Source of the DNA: Clostridium lacusfryxellense
GTDB lineage: Bacteria > Bacillota > Clostridia > Clostridiales > Clostridiaceae
Length of the DNA stretch: 64,000 nucleotides
Reading direction: 5' to 3'
Assembly: GCF_018861735.1 (NCBI RefSeq)
Contig: NZ_JAHLEB010000003.1
Coordinates: forward strand, 124,001 to 188,000
In this document: piece by piece, positions 1 through 7,890 of the stretch
Layout: each line of letters begins with the position of its first letter
Numbering within the stretch: the stretch's first letter is position 1
Notes under the pieces: generated by a model
Databases searched by the model: none
What the model saw: only the letters and a program-made list of their open reading frames with translations
Told to the model about the DNA's origin: nothing
Translations under genes and position numbers: made by a program

Positions 1-33
1 CAAAGTGAAATGGAACCCGTAACTGTAAAATAA
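1..33 (+). CDS. C-terminal tail of an upstream gene (partial)
   Basis: Frame 1 is open from the window edge and ends in TAA at 31-33, giving only the ten residues QSEMEPVTVK. A terminator-like hairpin begins 20 bases downstream, as expected after a gene end. The product cannot be identified from so little. The open frame could also be chance. Confidence 0.35.
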   Translation, partial: QSEMEPVTVK

Positions 34-53
34 ATTCTAATTTTAAAAAACGC

Positions 54-118
54 AAAAAAGTATATATTACGTATAATGCATTGAAGCAAGTGCATTAACA
101 GTAATATATACTTTTTTT
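54..118. repeat. Short copy (R1) of the AAAGTATATATTAC hairpin family, terminator-like
   Basis: The 17-base outer arms (54-70 and 101-117) are perfect complements and a TAATGCA/TGCATTA pair forms an inner stem. The right arm ends in a run of T. It can act as an intrinsic terminator for the gene ending at 33, and is AT-symmetric enough to work both ways. The same outer arm sequence bounds the elements at 13526-13711, 15137-15321 and 46695-46745, so it belongs to a family and is not a one-off terminator. Confidence 0.75.
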
Positions 119-260
119 ACTACATAGGAAACAGCTTGCGAATATTAAATTTGAAGTATATGTACTGCATATGAAGCCTACCGTCTAAAAGATTTATTTG
201 ATGTTTATTGAGATTTATTATTTATTTATACGCTATCCATACTGGATACAGGTTAGTGCT

Positions 261-515
261 GTTATATAGTAGGGATTCCTCCGGGAGTGGCATCAAATAA
301 AAAGAGCAGAAACATTGAAATTCCATTTAAAATTCTTCTTTTGCAAATATAAAAAGCCCGTGAGCCTGACTGGAAGGAAGGCTAGCGAACCGGCGAACGC
401 CGAATGTGAGCGCTAGAGAATTTTATATTTGCAAAAGATTAGAATTTCTTAATGAAATTTCACGTTTCAAACTCTTATTTGGTGTCACGCAGGAGAAAAT
501 TCATACTATGTGAAC
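261..515. other. Long imperfect hairpin with GC-rich branched apex
   Basis: The region between the first terminator and the gene at 522 folds almost end to end. Bases 261-355 pair imperfectly with 421-515; the best block is TTTTGCAAATATAAAA at about 341-356 against its complement at 420-436. The apex (about 357-417) is far more GC-rich than its surroundings and has its own stems: AGCCT/AGGCT (363-367/379-383), or alternatively CTAGCG/CGCTAG (382-387/411-416) enclosing CGGCG-AA-CGCCG (391-402). No ORF is visible. It could be a structured RNA, a 3' element of the minus-strand gene ending at 522, or a mobile palindromic element. Bases 119-260 show nothing recognisable. Confidence 0.55.
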
Positions 516-521
516 TATTTT

Positions 522-809
522 TTATCTGATTTTATCAAGTTCTTTTTCAAGGCCTTTTATTCGTTTTTCTATTTTGCTTAAAGCATTACAATAATCTAAT
601 AGAGAATTCTCAACTTGATTATTAGCTTTGAAAATTGTGTATAGTTCCTTACCTATATCTCTGTAGAGATCCTCCATACTATTTTCTTCAAAGTGAAGTT
701 TATACTTAAGTTTGGATATTTCAATAAAGTTTTCAGATTTATTTGATATAATTTCTAAACCGTTACTTATAGAATCTTTTATTTTATTAAAATTAGGAGC
801 AGTTTGCAT
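522..809 (-). CDS. Small helical hypothetical protein, 95 aa
   Basis: I do not recognise the family. The protein is highly charged, has no signal peptide or membrane segment, and ends in a Lys/Glu/Ile/Leu-rich stretch (about residues 60-95) that looks like a coiled coil. The start is well supported: an AAAGGAGG ribosome site lies seven bases before the ATG. The gene is transcribed alone, divergent from murI, and its stop codon lies directly against the long hairpin at 261-515, which may be its 3' structure. The N-terminal half resembles the helical lead-in seen in some clostridial zinc-ribbon proteins, but no Cys pairs are present, so this is only a weak analogy. Confidence 0.6.
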   Translation of the reverse strand: MQTAPNFNKIKDSISNGLEIISNKSENFIEISKLKYKLHFEENSMEDLYRDIGKELYTIFKANNQVENSLLDYCNALSKIEKRIKGLEKELDKIR

Positions 810-976
810 AACATTCCTCCTTTTATGTTATAATTTAAATTAGTTAGATAGACTTATTAATATATTATTTAATGTAATGTATATATGTGACTATAAAATT
901 TGACCGCAGCAATATATACCTTTTTATTTTTATAGATGTTGCGTAGGATTATTAATTTTAATATGGTGGTGATTAT

Positions 977-1750
977 ATGAATAACAAAGAAAAATCAATA
1001 GGTTTTTTTGACTCTGGGGTAGGTGGAATAAGTGTCTTAAAGGAGTCTTTAAGTATATTGCCTAATGAAGATTTTATATATTTTGGGGATTCAATAAATG
1101 CGCCCTATGGAACTAAAAATGTAAATGAAGTTAAAAAGCTAGCTTTTAACGCGGTAGATTTTCTTTTAAATAAGGGAGTAAAAGTGATTGTAATCGCTTG
1201 TAATACCGCAACTAGTGCAGCTATAGATGATCTCAGATTAAGGTATACGGATATACCTATAATTGGAATAGAACCAGCACTGAAACCCGCTGTTGAAGTA
1301 AGTAGGGGCAGGAGTGTAGTTATTATGGCTACTCCTATGACTTTAGCTGAAAAGAAGTTTAGCAACTTAATGGAGGTATATAAGGAAGAGGTTGATATAA
1401 TACCACTACCTTGTGAAGGACTTGTTGAACTTATCGAAGAGGGGATTATAGAAGGCGAACAAGTTGAGAAATATCTTAAAGGAAAACTAACGAAGATTAT
1501 GCAAAGAGACGTAGCATCTATTGTCCTAGGATGTACTCATTATCCATTTATAAAAAAGGAATTAGTTAAAATTGTTGGGGAAAAAATTATTATAATTGAT
1601 GGAAGCATAGGGACTGTAAATCAGTTAAAAAGGAAGCTAGTTAGTAAAAATATTTTAAATGATAAGAAAACCAAGAGCCGTGTAAGCATATATAATTCCT
1701 CGCAAGATAATAAAATAATAGATTTAAGCTACAAATTGTTAAGATTATAA
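977..1750 (+). CDS. murI: Glutamate racemase
   Basis: Converts L-glutamate to D-glutamate for peptidoglycan synthesis in the cytoplasm. The 257-residue length is normal. The two catalytic cysteines are present: C75 in the CNTATS motif and C186 in GCTHYP. The N-terminal FDSGVGG signature (residues 11-17) carries the substrate-binding Asp and Ser. A GGTGGTGAT ribosome site precedes the ATG. The gene has its own terminator at 1796-1824, so it is probably monocistronic. There is no neighbouring wall gene, so assignment rests on the motifs, which are unambiguous. Confidence 0.96.
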   Translation: MNNKEKSIGFFDSGVGGISVLKESLSILPNEDFIYFGDSINAPYGTKNVNEVKKLAFNAVDFLLNKGVKVIVIACNTATSAAIDDLRLRYTDIPIIGIEPALKPAVEVSRGRSVVIMATPMTLAEKKFSNLMEVYKEEVDIIPLPCEGLVELIEEGIIEGEQVEKYLKGKLTKIMQRDVASIVLGCTHYPFIKKELVKIVGEKIIIIDGSIGTVNQLKRKLVSKNILNDKKTKSRVSIYNSSQDNKIIDLSYKLLRL

Positions 1751-1795
1751 AGAATTTAAGAAATTCATATAAGATTTGATTATAGATATGAAAAT

Positions 1796-1824
1796 AGTCT
1801 GAAAATAGCTTCAGGCTTTTTTTT
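1796..1824 (+). terminator. Rho-independent terminator of murI
   Basis: AGTCTGAA pairs with TTCAGGCT (one G-T pair) around an AATAGC loop, followed by eight T. Confidence 0.85.
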
Positions 1825-1950
1825 ATGGGATTTGCATTAAGTACTTTATTACAACAATATTTATGTATTTATATTTTAACTAGTATAACAATATCACGAG
1901 TAGCAGAATAGTATATATTGTACAAAACACAACAGAAATAAGGTGATGAA

Positions 1951-2391
1951 TTGAGGGTATTTCAATTAAAGAAAAATAATGAAAACCGCGAAGAAAATGA
2001 TATATTTAAGATGAAAATTGAGGAAACAAAAAAGGTGAATTGTATAGTTGTAAGTAATCCAGCACAAAGTAATTGTTTATGCGTTATAAACCATTTACTA
2101 TGTAAATTTACTTGCGAAAAAAATATTGCGCACTTAATTATTGCAACAGAGGATAAACACTTAAAAGATATAACTACATTTGGTAGCTTAAATATTGGTT
2201 ATGAATATGATAGGGCAGAAACTAATGATAACTTAGAAATAGATGTAGTTAATATTGATAAAGATAGAGAGGTAGACGTGCTGGGTGAACATTTTTTAAT
2301 AATTCTTCCCGGAGGAAACATTCATATAAAACTTGATGAACCCGAGAGCAATATTACTTTACAATTAAGTGTAGATCAGCAAATCATGTAG
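1951..2391 (+). CDS. Hypothetical protein, 146 aa, TTG start
   Basis: I do not recognise this protein. It starts at TTG preceded by AAGGTGATGAA, which fits the anti-Shine-Dalgarno well. There is no signal peptide or membrane segment. The first 30 residues are charged and probably disordered. The middle has four cysteines (in NCIVV, NCLCV and FTC) and the C-terminal half alternates hydrophobic and polar residues like a beta-rich domain (FLIILPGGNIHIKL). It stands between two terminators, so it is monocistronic. The function is unknown, and a metal-binding role for the cysteines would be speculation. Confidence 0.7.
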   Translation: MRVFQLKKNNENREENDIFKMKIEETKKVNCIVVSNPAQSNCLCVINHLLCKFTCEKNIAHLIIATEDKHLKDITTFGSLNIGYEYDRAETNDNLEIDVVNIDKDREVDVLGEHFLIILPGGNIHIKLDEPESNITLQLSVDQQIM

Positions 2392-2418
2392 GTTCCTATT
2401 AGTTAAACTGTTTAAAAT

Positions 2419-2458
2419 ACAACTAGAGGGTATGTAATTATATGTTCTAGTTGTTTTC
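2419..2458 (+). terminator. Rho-independent terminator
   Basis: ACAACTAGA pairs with TCTAGTTGT, followed by TTTTC; downstream of the 146-aa hypothetical gene. Confidence 0.75.
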
Positions 2459-2556
2459 TAAATTATTAAATAAATGGTTTATATATATAAAATGGTAAAT
2501 GATATTATATGTGATATAATTTATAATGAATACATAACAAAAGGAGAGATAAATAT

Positions 2557-3072
2557 ATGAATCCAATAGTAACAATTAATATGCAAGACGGTAAAGTAAT
2601 AAAGGCAGAATTATACCCAGAGGTAGCACCCAATACAGTAAATAATTTTATTAGCCTTATAAACAAGGGGTTTTACAATGGAATCACTTTTCACAGAGTA
2701 ATACCAGGGTTTATGATTCAAGGTGGATGCCCTGAAGGAACAGGCGTCGGCGGACCGGGATATTCAATAAAGGGCGAATTTTCTTCTAATAAATTTAAAA
2801 ATGATTTAAAACATTCAACTGGTGTTTTATCAATGGCTAGATCTAATGATTCAGATTCAGCAGGAAGCCAGTTTTTTATTATGGTAGCTAATTCTCCTCA
2901 TTTAGATTCAAGTTATGCAGGTTTTGGAAAAGTTATAGAGGGAATGGAAAATGCATTAGAAATAGCTAAGGTAGAAAGAGATTTCAGAGATAAACCATCT
3001 AAAGAACAAAAAATAAAAAGCATGACCGTGGATACTTTAGGAATTGAGTATAGCCAACCAGAAAAAATGTAA
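2557..3072 (+). CDS. Cyclophilin-type peptidyl-prolyl cis-trans isomerase
   Basis: A single-domain cyclophilin of 171 residues, cytoplasmic because no signal peptide is present. It catalyses cis-trans isomerisation of Xaa-Pro bonds during folding. The active-site segment [13 protein letters not shown] (Arg and Phe of the catalytic face), the GTGVGGPGY turn and the GSQFFIM strand are all present. The ATG follows AAAGGAGAGA. The next gene (DUF3783) begins 34 bases after the stop with its own ribosome site, so the two may be cotranscribed up to the terminator at 3491-3532. A TATAAT-like box around 2515-2520 is a candidate promoter element. Confidence 0.93.
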   Translation: MNPIVTINMQDGKVIKAELYPEVAPNTVNNFISLINKGFYNGITFHRVIPGFMIQGGCPEGTGVGGPGYSIKGEFSSNKFKNDLKHSTGVLSMARSNDSDSAGSQFFIMVANSPHLDSSYAGFGKVIEGMENALEIAKVERDFRDKPSKEQKIKSMTVDTLGIEYSQPEKM

Positions 3073-3106
3073 TAATAAAAAAATTAAAGTGTAGGGGGAA
3101 TATAGG

Positions 3107-3499
3107 GTGAAAATTATTAATGAAAAACTTATCCTTGCATATGGACTAACAAGTATAGAAGAAGAACAACTTAATAGTTTACTAGCTGCTGAAAATATAT
3201 TACCTTGCAAAGTAATAAAGAAAAATATGGGTAACTTCACAATCAAAGAAATATTACAAAATATAGAAAGCAAAAAAGAAAATATTGAATTACCCAATGA
3301 AAAATTACTTCTATTTAGTAATTATAGTGATAAACAGCTATACGATCTAATTGATAGTATAAGACAAATTAAAAGCAGTGAGACGATCCTCGCGGCTGTA
3401 ACACCGACATCTATAGATTGGACTGTTAGTTATCTTTTTGGACATCTAATTGAAGAAAGAGAAGCTTATAGAAAAAAAATAATATACTATAAAATATAA
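3107..3499 (+). CDS. DUF3783 domain protein, GTG start
   Basis: A 130-residue protein matching the clostridial DUF3783 pattern as I know it: an N-terminal segment ending in a Lys-rich stretch, then a C-terminal core with LLLFSNYSD, a helix, and the TPTSIDWTVSYLFGHLIEER signature in which Asn, Asp and Trp positions are typical. The function of the family is not established. The start is GTG, with AGGGGGAATATAGG upstream. It lies directly after the cyclophilin gene on the same strand. Its stop codon sits inside the left arm of the terminator that follows. Confidence 0.75.
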   Translation: MKIINEKLILAYGLTSIEEEQLNSLLAAENILPCKVIKKNMGNFTIKEILQNIESKKENIELPNEKLLLFSNYSDKQLYDLIDSIRQIKSSETILAAVTPTSIDWTVSYLFGHLIEEREAYRKKIIYYKI

Positions 3500-3532
3500 A
3501 TCTTCTGCATAGGTGCAGAAGGTTTATATTTT
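3491..3532 (+). terminator. Strong hairpin terminator
   Basis: A 19-base arm (3491-3509) pairs with 3514-3532 with one G-T pair and a four-base loop. It separates the DUF3783 gene from the Xre regulator and argues for the later start (3578) of the latter, because the in-frame ATG at 3533 lies directly against the hairpin with no ribosome site. Confidence 0.8.
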
Positions 3533-3577
3533 ATGTTAAATCTTTTTGCGATATTTAAATTGGGAAGGTGGAGAATT

Positions 3578-4243
3578 ATGAGTAGAGTAGGAGATAGAAT
3601 TAAACAGGTAAGAGAAGCAAAATCGATAAGCCAAAAACAATTAGGTAAAAAAATAGGAGTTTCTGAAGGTTTTATAAATGAAGTTGAATTAGGAAGAAAA
3701 GTTATAAATGAAAAATTTCTAGAAAAAATATCTAAGATATTGGGAGAAGAAATTGAAGATACTTCTGTATCATTTCATGCAGATGATGCACAGGAGGAAA
3801 GTAAACCAAAATTTGAAAGGCCAAACACTGGAAAAGTAAATGAAGTTTGGAATGATGCATTTAGCTCAGTTCTTAAAGATGTTTCTATTTATAAATACGA
3901 CTTAGCGAAAGCTATTGGCATAAGGCAAATGCCTATAATATCAAACAAGGTAGAAGGATATGCTCAAGATAAAGTATTGTTTTTGAAAATAGAAAATGAT
4001 GATATGCTTGGATTTAGGATATGTAGTGGAGATATTGCTTTTGCTCATTTGACACACGAAATAGAAAACAATTCTATTTCATTAGTTGATTATAATGGTG
4101 AAAGATTATTAAGACAAATAAAAACATTAGATAGCAACAAGGTATTGTTAATAAGCAATAGAATTTCAATAAAGACAGTTGCGGTACCGCATAATGATAT
4201 TAAAGTAATTGCCAAACTCGATAGAGTAGAGTTTAAATTATAA
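3578..4243 (+). CDS. Xre-family regulator with a LexA/S24-like C-terminal domain
   Basis: A 221-residue DNA-binding regulator. Residues 4-58 form a classic HTH_3 domain (IKQVREAKSISQKQLGKKIG). A linker follows, and residues about 120-220 resemble the S24 peptidase fold of LexA and phage repressors. In LexA the nucleophile Ser lies in a G-D-S-M motif and the general-base Lys lies in a later strand. Here the matching positions read N-D-D-M (residues 140-143) and R179, so self-cleavage is unlikely and the domain is probably for dimerisation or ligand sensing. I chose ATG 3578 because GGGAAGGTGGAG precedes it; an upstream in-frame ATG at 3533 has no ribosome site. The gene is followed by the H-NOX chemoreceptor 80 bases on. 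Confidence 0.85.
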   Translation: MSRVGDRIKQVREAKSISQKQLGKKIGVSEGFINEVELGRKVINEKFLEKISKILGEEIEDTSVSFHADDAQEESKPKFERPNTGKVNEVWNDAFSSVLKDVSIYKYDLAKAIGIRQMPIISNKVEGYAQDKVLFLKIENDDMLGFRICSGDIAFAHLTHEIENNSISLVDYNGERLLRQIKTLDSNKVLLISNRISIKTVAVPHNDIKVIAKLDRVEFKL

Positions 4244-4307
4244 TAACAATTTAGTAATATATAATATATAATATACTTTATATGAAAGAAATAATCAAAA
4301 GATAAAC

Positions 4308-4317
4308 GGGGGGGGGG
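4308..4317 (+). promoter_or_regulatory. G10 homopolymer in the ribosome-binding site
   Basis: Ten consecutive G end six bases before the ATG at 4324. The run both supplies the Shine-Dalgarno match and sets its spacing. Such tracts in AT-rich genomes are prone to slipped-strand length change, which would alter translation of the downstream chemoreceptor. Confidence 0.7.
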
Positions 4318-4323
4318 AACATA

Positions 4324-6123
4324 ATGAAAGGAACAGTAGTAGCTACATGGATGAAAACTTGTAGAAAACTTTATAGTGATGATGTAGTTAATGAGGCAAT
4401 GAAGTCTGTGGGGTGGAATCCTCGCAAGATATTTTCGCCTATTGAGACTGTAGATGATGGACAAGTTAAAAATGTAATTGGGAATATATCAAAGGAGCAA
4501 AACATACCTATTGAGGAATTGTGGAGAATTATAGGAAAAGATAATTTGAGCGCGTTTCATAGAGATTTTCCTGCGTTTTTTCACACAGAAAATGTATATA
4601 CATTTTTGAAATCGCTATTTGATATACATGTGGCAATGACAAAGAAGTTTGCTGGGGCTAAACCACCACTAGTAGGTATAACACCCATATCTAGTCGTGA
4701 GGCTATTTTCACTTATAATTCTAAGAGAGCGATGTTTGATTATTTTTTAGGCCTTTTAGATGGTACTTGTGAATACTTCAATGAAAAAATTAAAATAGAG
4801 CAATTAGAAAAAACAGCAGACAGCCTAAGTTTAAAGCTGACATTTGAGAAAGATATTTATTATAAAAAAACATATAAAATCAATAAAATATTATCTCTAG
4901 GGTTTATAAAGAGCGTACATGGTAAGGTAGGTCTATTAACATTTATAATAGCTTTATTAGGAGCGCTTCTCGTAGTTGGGCCAGATAATATTATAAAGGT
5001 ATTAGCACTTGCGGTAATCTCAGGGGCATCATCAATATTAGCATCTTTTATAATGGGAAGACCTACAAAACTAATTTTAGAAACTATAGATCAGATCAAT
5101 AGTAGCAATTATGTAGAAGATGGAGATATAGTTACTGGAGATGGGTATGAGGAGTTATACAAAAGGCTTAAGTTATATAAAAAAGGATTTAGAGCAGATT
5201 TTGTTCAGTTTAAAGGTGTAACTGATGAAATGGATACTTTTGCTGATAATATAAATAAAATTTCTCATACTATGAACAATACATCTGAGGACATATCGGG
5301 AGTAGTGGAAGAAATGGCTAGCTGCTCAGTAAGTCAAGCAGAAGATACTGAAAACGCTGTTTTGATATTAAATGATAATATTAGATCACTTAAGGATATC
5401 GTTAAAAATGAAAATGATAATAAAGATGAACTTGAGAAAGCTATTGAGAAGATAAATAATAGTTATGAAAGCGTTGATCGTACAAGTAAAACCATACTTG
5501 GAACCTTAGAAAAGTTTCAAGAGGTTAAGGATAATGGTATAAGTCTTGAAACAAAAGCTCATGACATAACTGGAATAGTATCAATTGTTTCACAAATTTC
5601 AGAGCAAACTAATCTACTTGCACTAAATGCGTCTATAGAGGCTGCCAGAGCGGGCGAACAAGGACGTGGGTTTGCAGTAGTGGCAGATGAAGTTAGAAAG
5701 CTTGCAGAACAGTCTAAGAGCGCTGTAGAAGAAATCAATACTAATTTAATTGAGTTTGTTAAGGACATAAACACACTTGTTAACAAAATTGGTGAACAGT
5801 ATGATATTCTACAAAATGAAACTAAAGGACTAGAAGAAGTAAGAGATATAAGCTACGAAGCTACAATGTCTGTTAGAACAGTTTCAACAGCAATGATAAA
5901 TACAATAACTGATTTAGATAGAGAAGCAAAATCTATCGCAAACATATATGAAACAATAGAGTCTTTAGCTGCAATTGCCGAGGAAAATTCTGCATCTTCT
6001 GAAGAGGTAAGTGCAAGTGTTGCAAGTTATACAAATGAAATAAAGAAGTTAATAGAGAGTATATCTGAATTTAAAAAGATAACAAGCTCATTTAAAGATG
6101 ATTTAAAAAAATATAAGATATAG
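4324..6123 (+). CDS. H-NOX (heme) domain methyl-accepting chemotaxis protein
   Basis: A 599-residue transducer that couples a gas-binding heme to chemotaxis. Domain order: H-NOX (1-185), two membrane helices (about 200-245), linker, then a methyl-accepting signalling domain whose hairpin tip holds [19 protein letters not shown]. Against the well-studied Thermoanaerobacter H-NOX, which I align from memory without gaps to residue 115, the proximal heme ligand H102, the PP kink at 114-115, the YxSxR heme-propionate motif at 131-135 and the distal-pocket residues W9, N74 and Y140 that stabilise bound O2 all coincide. Oxygen binding is therefore inferred, with NO as an alternative. Like Thermoanaerobacter Tar4H, sensor and transducer are fused. 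Expression may depend on the G10 tract. A PAP2-type gene follows after 20 bases. Confidence 0.95.
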   Translation: MKGTVVATWMKTCRKLYSDDVVNEAMKSVGWNPRKIFSPIETVDDGQVKNVIGNISKEQNIPIEELWRIIGKDNLSAFHRDFPAFFHTENVYTFLKSLFDIHVAMTKKFAGAKPPLVGITPISSREAIFTYNSKRAMFDYFLGLLDGTCEYFNEKIKIEQLEKTADSLSLKLTFEKDIYYKKTYKINKILSLGFIKSVHGKVGLLTFIIALLGALLVVGPDNIIKVLALAVISGASSILASFIMGRPTKLILETIDQINSSNYVEDGDIVTGDGYEELYKRLKLYKKGFRADFVQFKGVTDEMDTFADNINKISHTMNNTSEDISGVVEEMASCSVSQAEDTENAVLILNDNIRSLKDIVKNENDNKDELEKAIEKINNSYESVDRTSKTILGTLEKFQEVKDNGISLETKAHDITGIVSIVSQISEQTNLLALNASIEAARAGEQGRGFAVVADEVRKLAEQSKSAVEEINTNLIEFVKDINTLVNKIGEQYDILQNETKGLEEVRDISYEATMSVRTVSTAMINTITDLDREAKSIANIYETIESLAAIAEENSASSEEVSASVASYTNEIKKLIESISEFKKITSSFKDDLKKYKI

Positions 6124-6143
6124 AAGGAGTTAGGAGAAAATAA

Positions 6144-6809
6144 ATGGAACAATTACAAAACAAGGTTGTTACTTATGAATGGAGAGAGGTCATTAAAAGA
6201 GGATTACTGGGATTAAGCATACCAATCATAAGTTTGACTTATCCATTACTCAACCAATATAGAGGAGAGACTAACTCTGTCTACACATTTGTGGATAAAA
6301 TAATTCCCTTTAATAAAATTTTTATAATACCTTATGTGTCTTGGTATGTATTTATAGCGATTTTTACTGTCGTCTTATGTATATTGGATAAAGAAAGGTA
6401 TTTTAAATTACTTATAACTTTAAATATCGGCATGATTACATGTTATATAATATATTATTTTTATCCAACACATGTTCCAAGGCCGATGGTAACGGGAACT
6501 GATTTTTTAAGTGATTTAGTATTAAATTTGTATGCTGCGGATAATCCATATAACTGTTTTCCGAGTATTCATGTTTTAAACTCTATGTTAATAGGAATAT
6601 ATATTTGTGTGTCAGAAAAAGTTTCTAGATGGATAAAGGCAACCTGTGTTATTATGTCTGGTTCCATAATTTTGTCTACCATGTTTATAAAACAACATTA
6701 TTTTGCAGATGTTCTTGCAGCTATATTATTTGCTTTTATATTATATTTTTCTTTTAGGAGTCGAAAATTCAATTTAGATAAAATTAAGATTATTTCTTAT
6801 ACGGAATGA
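6144..6809 (+). CDS. PAP2-superfamily membrane phosphatase/transferase
   Basis: A 221-residue protein with about six hydrophobic segments and the three PAP2 motifs in diverged form: an HVPRP segment near residue 115 (motif 1), CFPSIHVLNS near 138-147 (motif 2 with its catalytic His), and KQHYFADVLAA near 183-193 (motif 3 with His and Asp). The spacing resembles the inositol-phosphorylceramide-synthase-like branch more than classical diacylglycerol pyrophosphatases. The substrate is probably a lipid phosphate at the membrane but cannot be named. It lies 20 bases after the chemoreceptor, with AAGGAGTTAGGAG upstream, so the two are likely cotranscribed. A perfect 25-base-arm terminator follows. 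Confidence 0.82.
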   Translation: MEQLQNKVVTYEWREVIKRGLLGLSIPIISLTYPLLNQYRGETNSVYTFVDKIIPFNKIFIIPYVSWYVFIAIFTVVLCILDKERYFKLLITLNIGMITCYIIYYFYPTHVPRPMVTGTDFLSDLVLNLYAADNPYNCFPSIHVLNSMLIGIYICVSEKVSRWIKATCVIMSGSIILSTMFIKQHYFADVLAAILFAFILYFSFRSRKFNLDKIKIISYTE

Positions 6810-6811
6810 TT

Positions 6812-6863
6812 ATTTAAACAAAAGGTCGCCATGATTAAAATCATGGCGACCTTTTGTTTAAAT
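6812..6863. terminator. Bidirectional terminator with perfect 25-bp arms
   Basis: Arms 6812-6836 and 6839-6863 are exact complements. They lie between the convergent PAP2-type gene and the radical SAM gene, with T-rich ends on both strands. Confidence 0.9.
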
Positions 6864-6880
6864 GGAATATAGATTTTAAT

Positions 6881-7819
6881 TTATACTCCGCTTAAGTCAA
6901 AATCAGGAACATAGGATTTAGAGGAGGTTCCGCTTTCCTGGATAAAACACTTGGTGATGCCGATGGATACGCAGTAGTTTATTAGAGCGTCATAATGATT
7001 AGGGTTTACTACTTTATTTATTTCAGGGTATTTAAATGAATTATACATAGGTGTATATTGATTCATTAAACTTATATATACGGTGTCATTAAATGTAGAG
7101 TATATATAATCAATTATTTTTTTAGAGTCGAATAATAGTCCGGGTAGCATTAGGTGCCTAATTATTACCCCGTTTTGAATTATCCCATCGTTATCAAATT
7201 TAGCAACTCCCACTTGTGAAACCATTTCAGTAATAACTTTGCAAGCAGTAGCAAAATAATTAGGAGAGTTAGAATATTTGAGAGCATATTTATCTTTATA
7301 ATATTTTAAGTCTGGTAAATAAACATCAATAAAACCTCTTAAGGCTTTAATGGTATTTATATTTTCGTATCCATTTGAATTATATAAAATGGGAATATTA
7401 AGTCCATAACCTTTAGCAAGTTTTAGAGCCTCGATTATCTGGGGAACATAGTGAGAAGGTGTAACTAAATTTATATTAAGCGCACCTCGTAATTGTTGCT
7501 CTAGAAAAATTTCACTAAGCCGATTTATAGACACTATTTTTCCATATCCGACCTGGCTTATTTTATGATTTTGACAAAATACACAGTGCAAATTGCAATG
7601 TGAAAAAAATACAACTCCAGATCCATTCGAACCTGAAATGCATGGTTCCTCCCAGTGGTGAAGAGTTACTTTAGCTATTTCAACTTCGCTTGTTGCATTA
7701 CAAAAGCCTACCTCACCATCTGATCTATTAACAGAACATTTCCTAGGACATAAATTACATTTTTCTAGCAGGTTTAAAAAACATGAATTATTTAATGTAA
7801 CCTTAGCTTTATTTATCAT
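6881..7819 (-). CDS. Radical SAM protein, PflA-like activase family
   Basis: A 312-residue radical SAM protein of the group annotated as putative pyruvate-formate-lyase-activating-enzyme-like (COG1313 as I know it). It binds a 4Fe-4S cluster through CNLHCVFC (the CxxxCxxC motif, near residue 75) and would cleave S-adenosylmethionine. An N-terminal CNLCPRKC plus a later Cys in GFCNA suggests a second metal or cluster site. The target is unknown; no glycyl radical enzyme gene is adjacent. A GGAGATAAC ribosome site precedes the ATG. The gene ends at a bidirectional terminator, and the next gene upstream on the strand (YkvI-like) ends 71 bases away, so cotranscription is possible. Confidence 0.88.
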   Translation of the reverse strand: MINKAKVTLNNSCFLNLLEKCNLCPRKCSVNRSDGEVGFCNATSEVEIAKVTLHHWEEPCISGSNGSGVVFFSHCNLHCVFCQNHKISQVGYGKIVSINRLSEIFLEQQLRGALNINLVTPSHYVPQIIEALKLAKGYGLNIPILYNSNGYENINTIKALRGFIDVYLPDLKYYKDKYALKYSNSPNYFATACKVITEMVSQVGVAKFDNDGIIQNGVIIRHLMLPGLLFDSKKIIDYIYSTFNDTVYISLMNQYTPMYNSFKYPEINKVVNPNHYDALINYCVSIGITKCFIQESGTSSKSYVPDFDLSGV

Positions 7820-7890
7820 TGTTATCTCCTTGACTTATAATTTCATGTACCTTATATCATATAAGATTGTACAGTCCAATATATATAATG

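Noticed and set aside
4090-4464. 124-codon minus-strand frame
   Set aside because: Antisense across the end of the Xre gene and the start of the H-NOX receptor; its composition is not protein-like.
4558-4575. His79 in AFHRDFP as the proximal heme ligand of the H-NOX domain
   Set aside because: Position-by-position comparison with the known family puts the ligand at H102 (DIHVAMT); His79 lies in a different helix.
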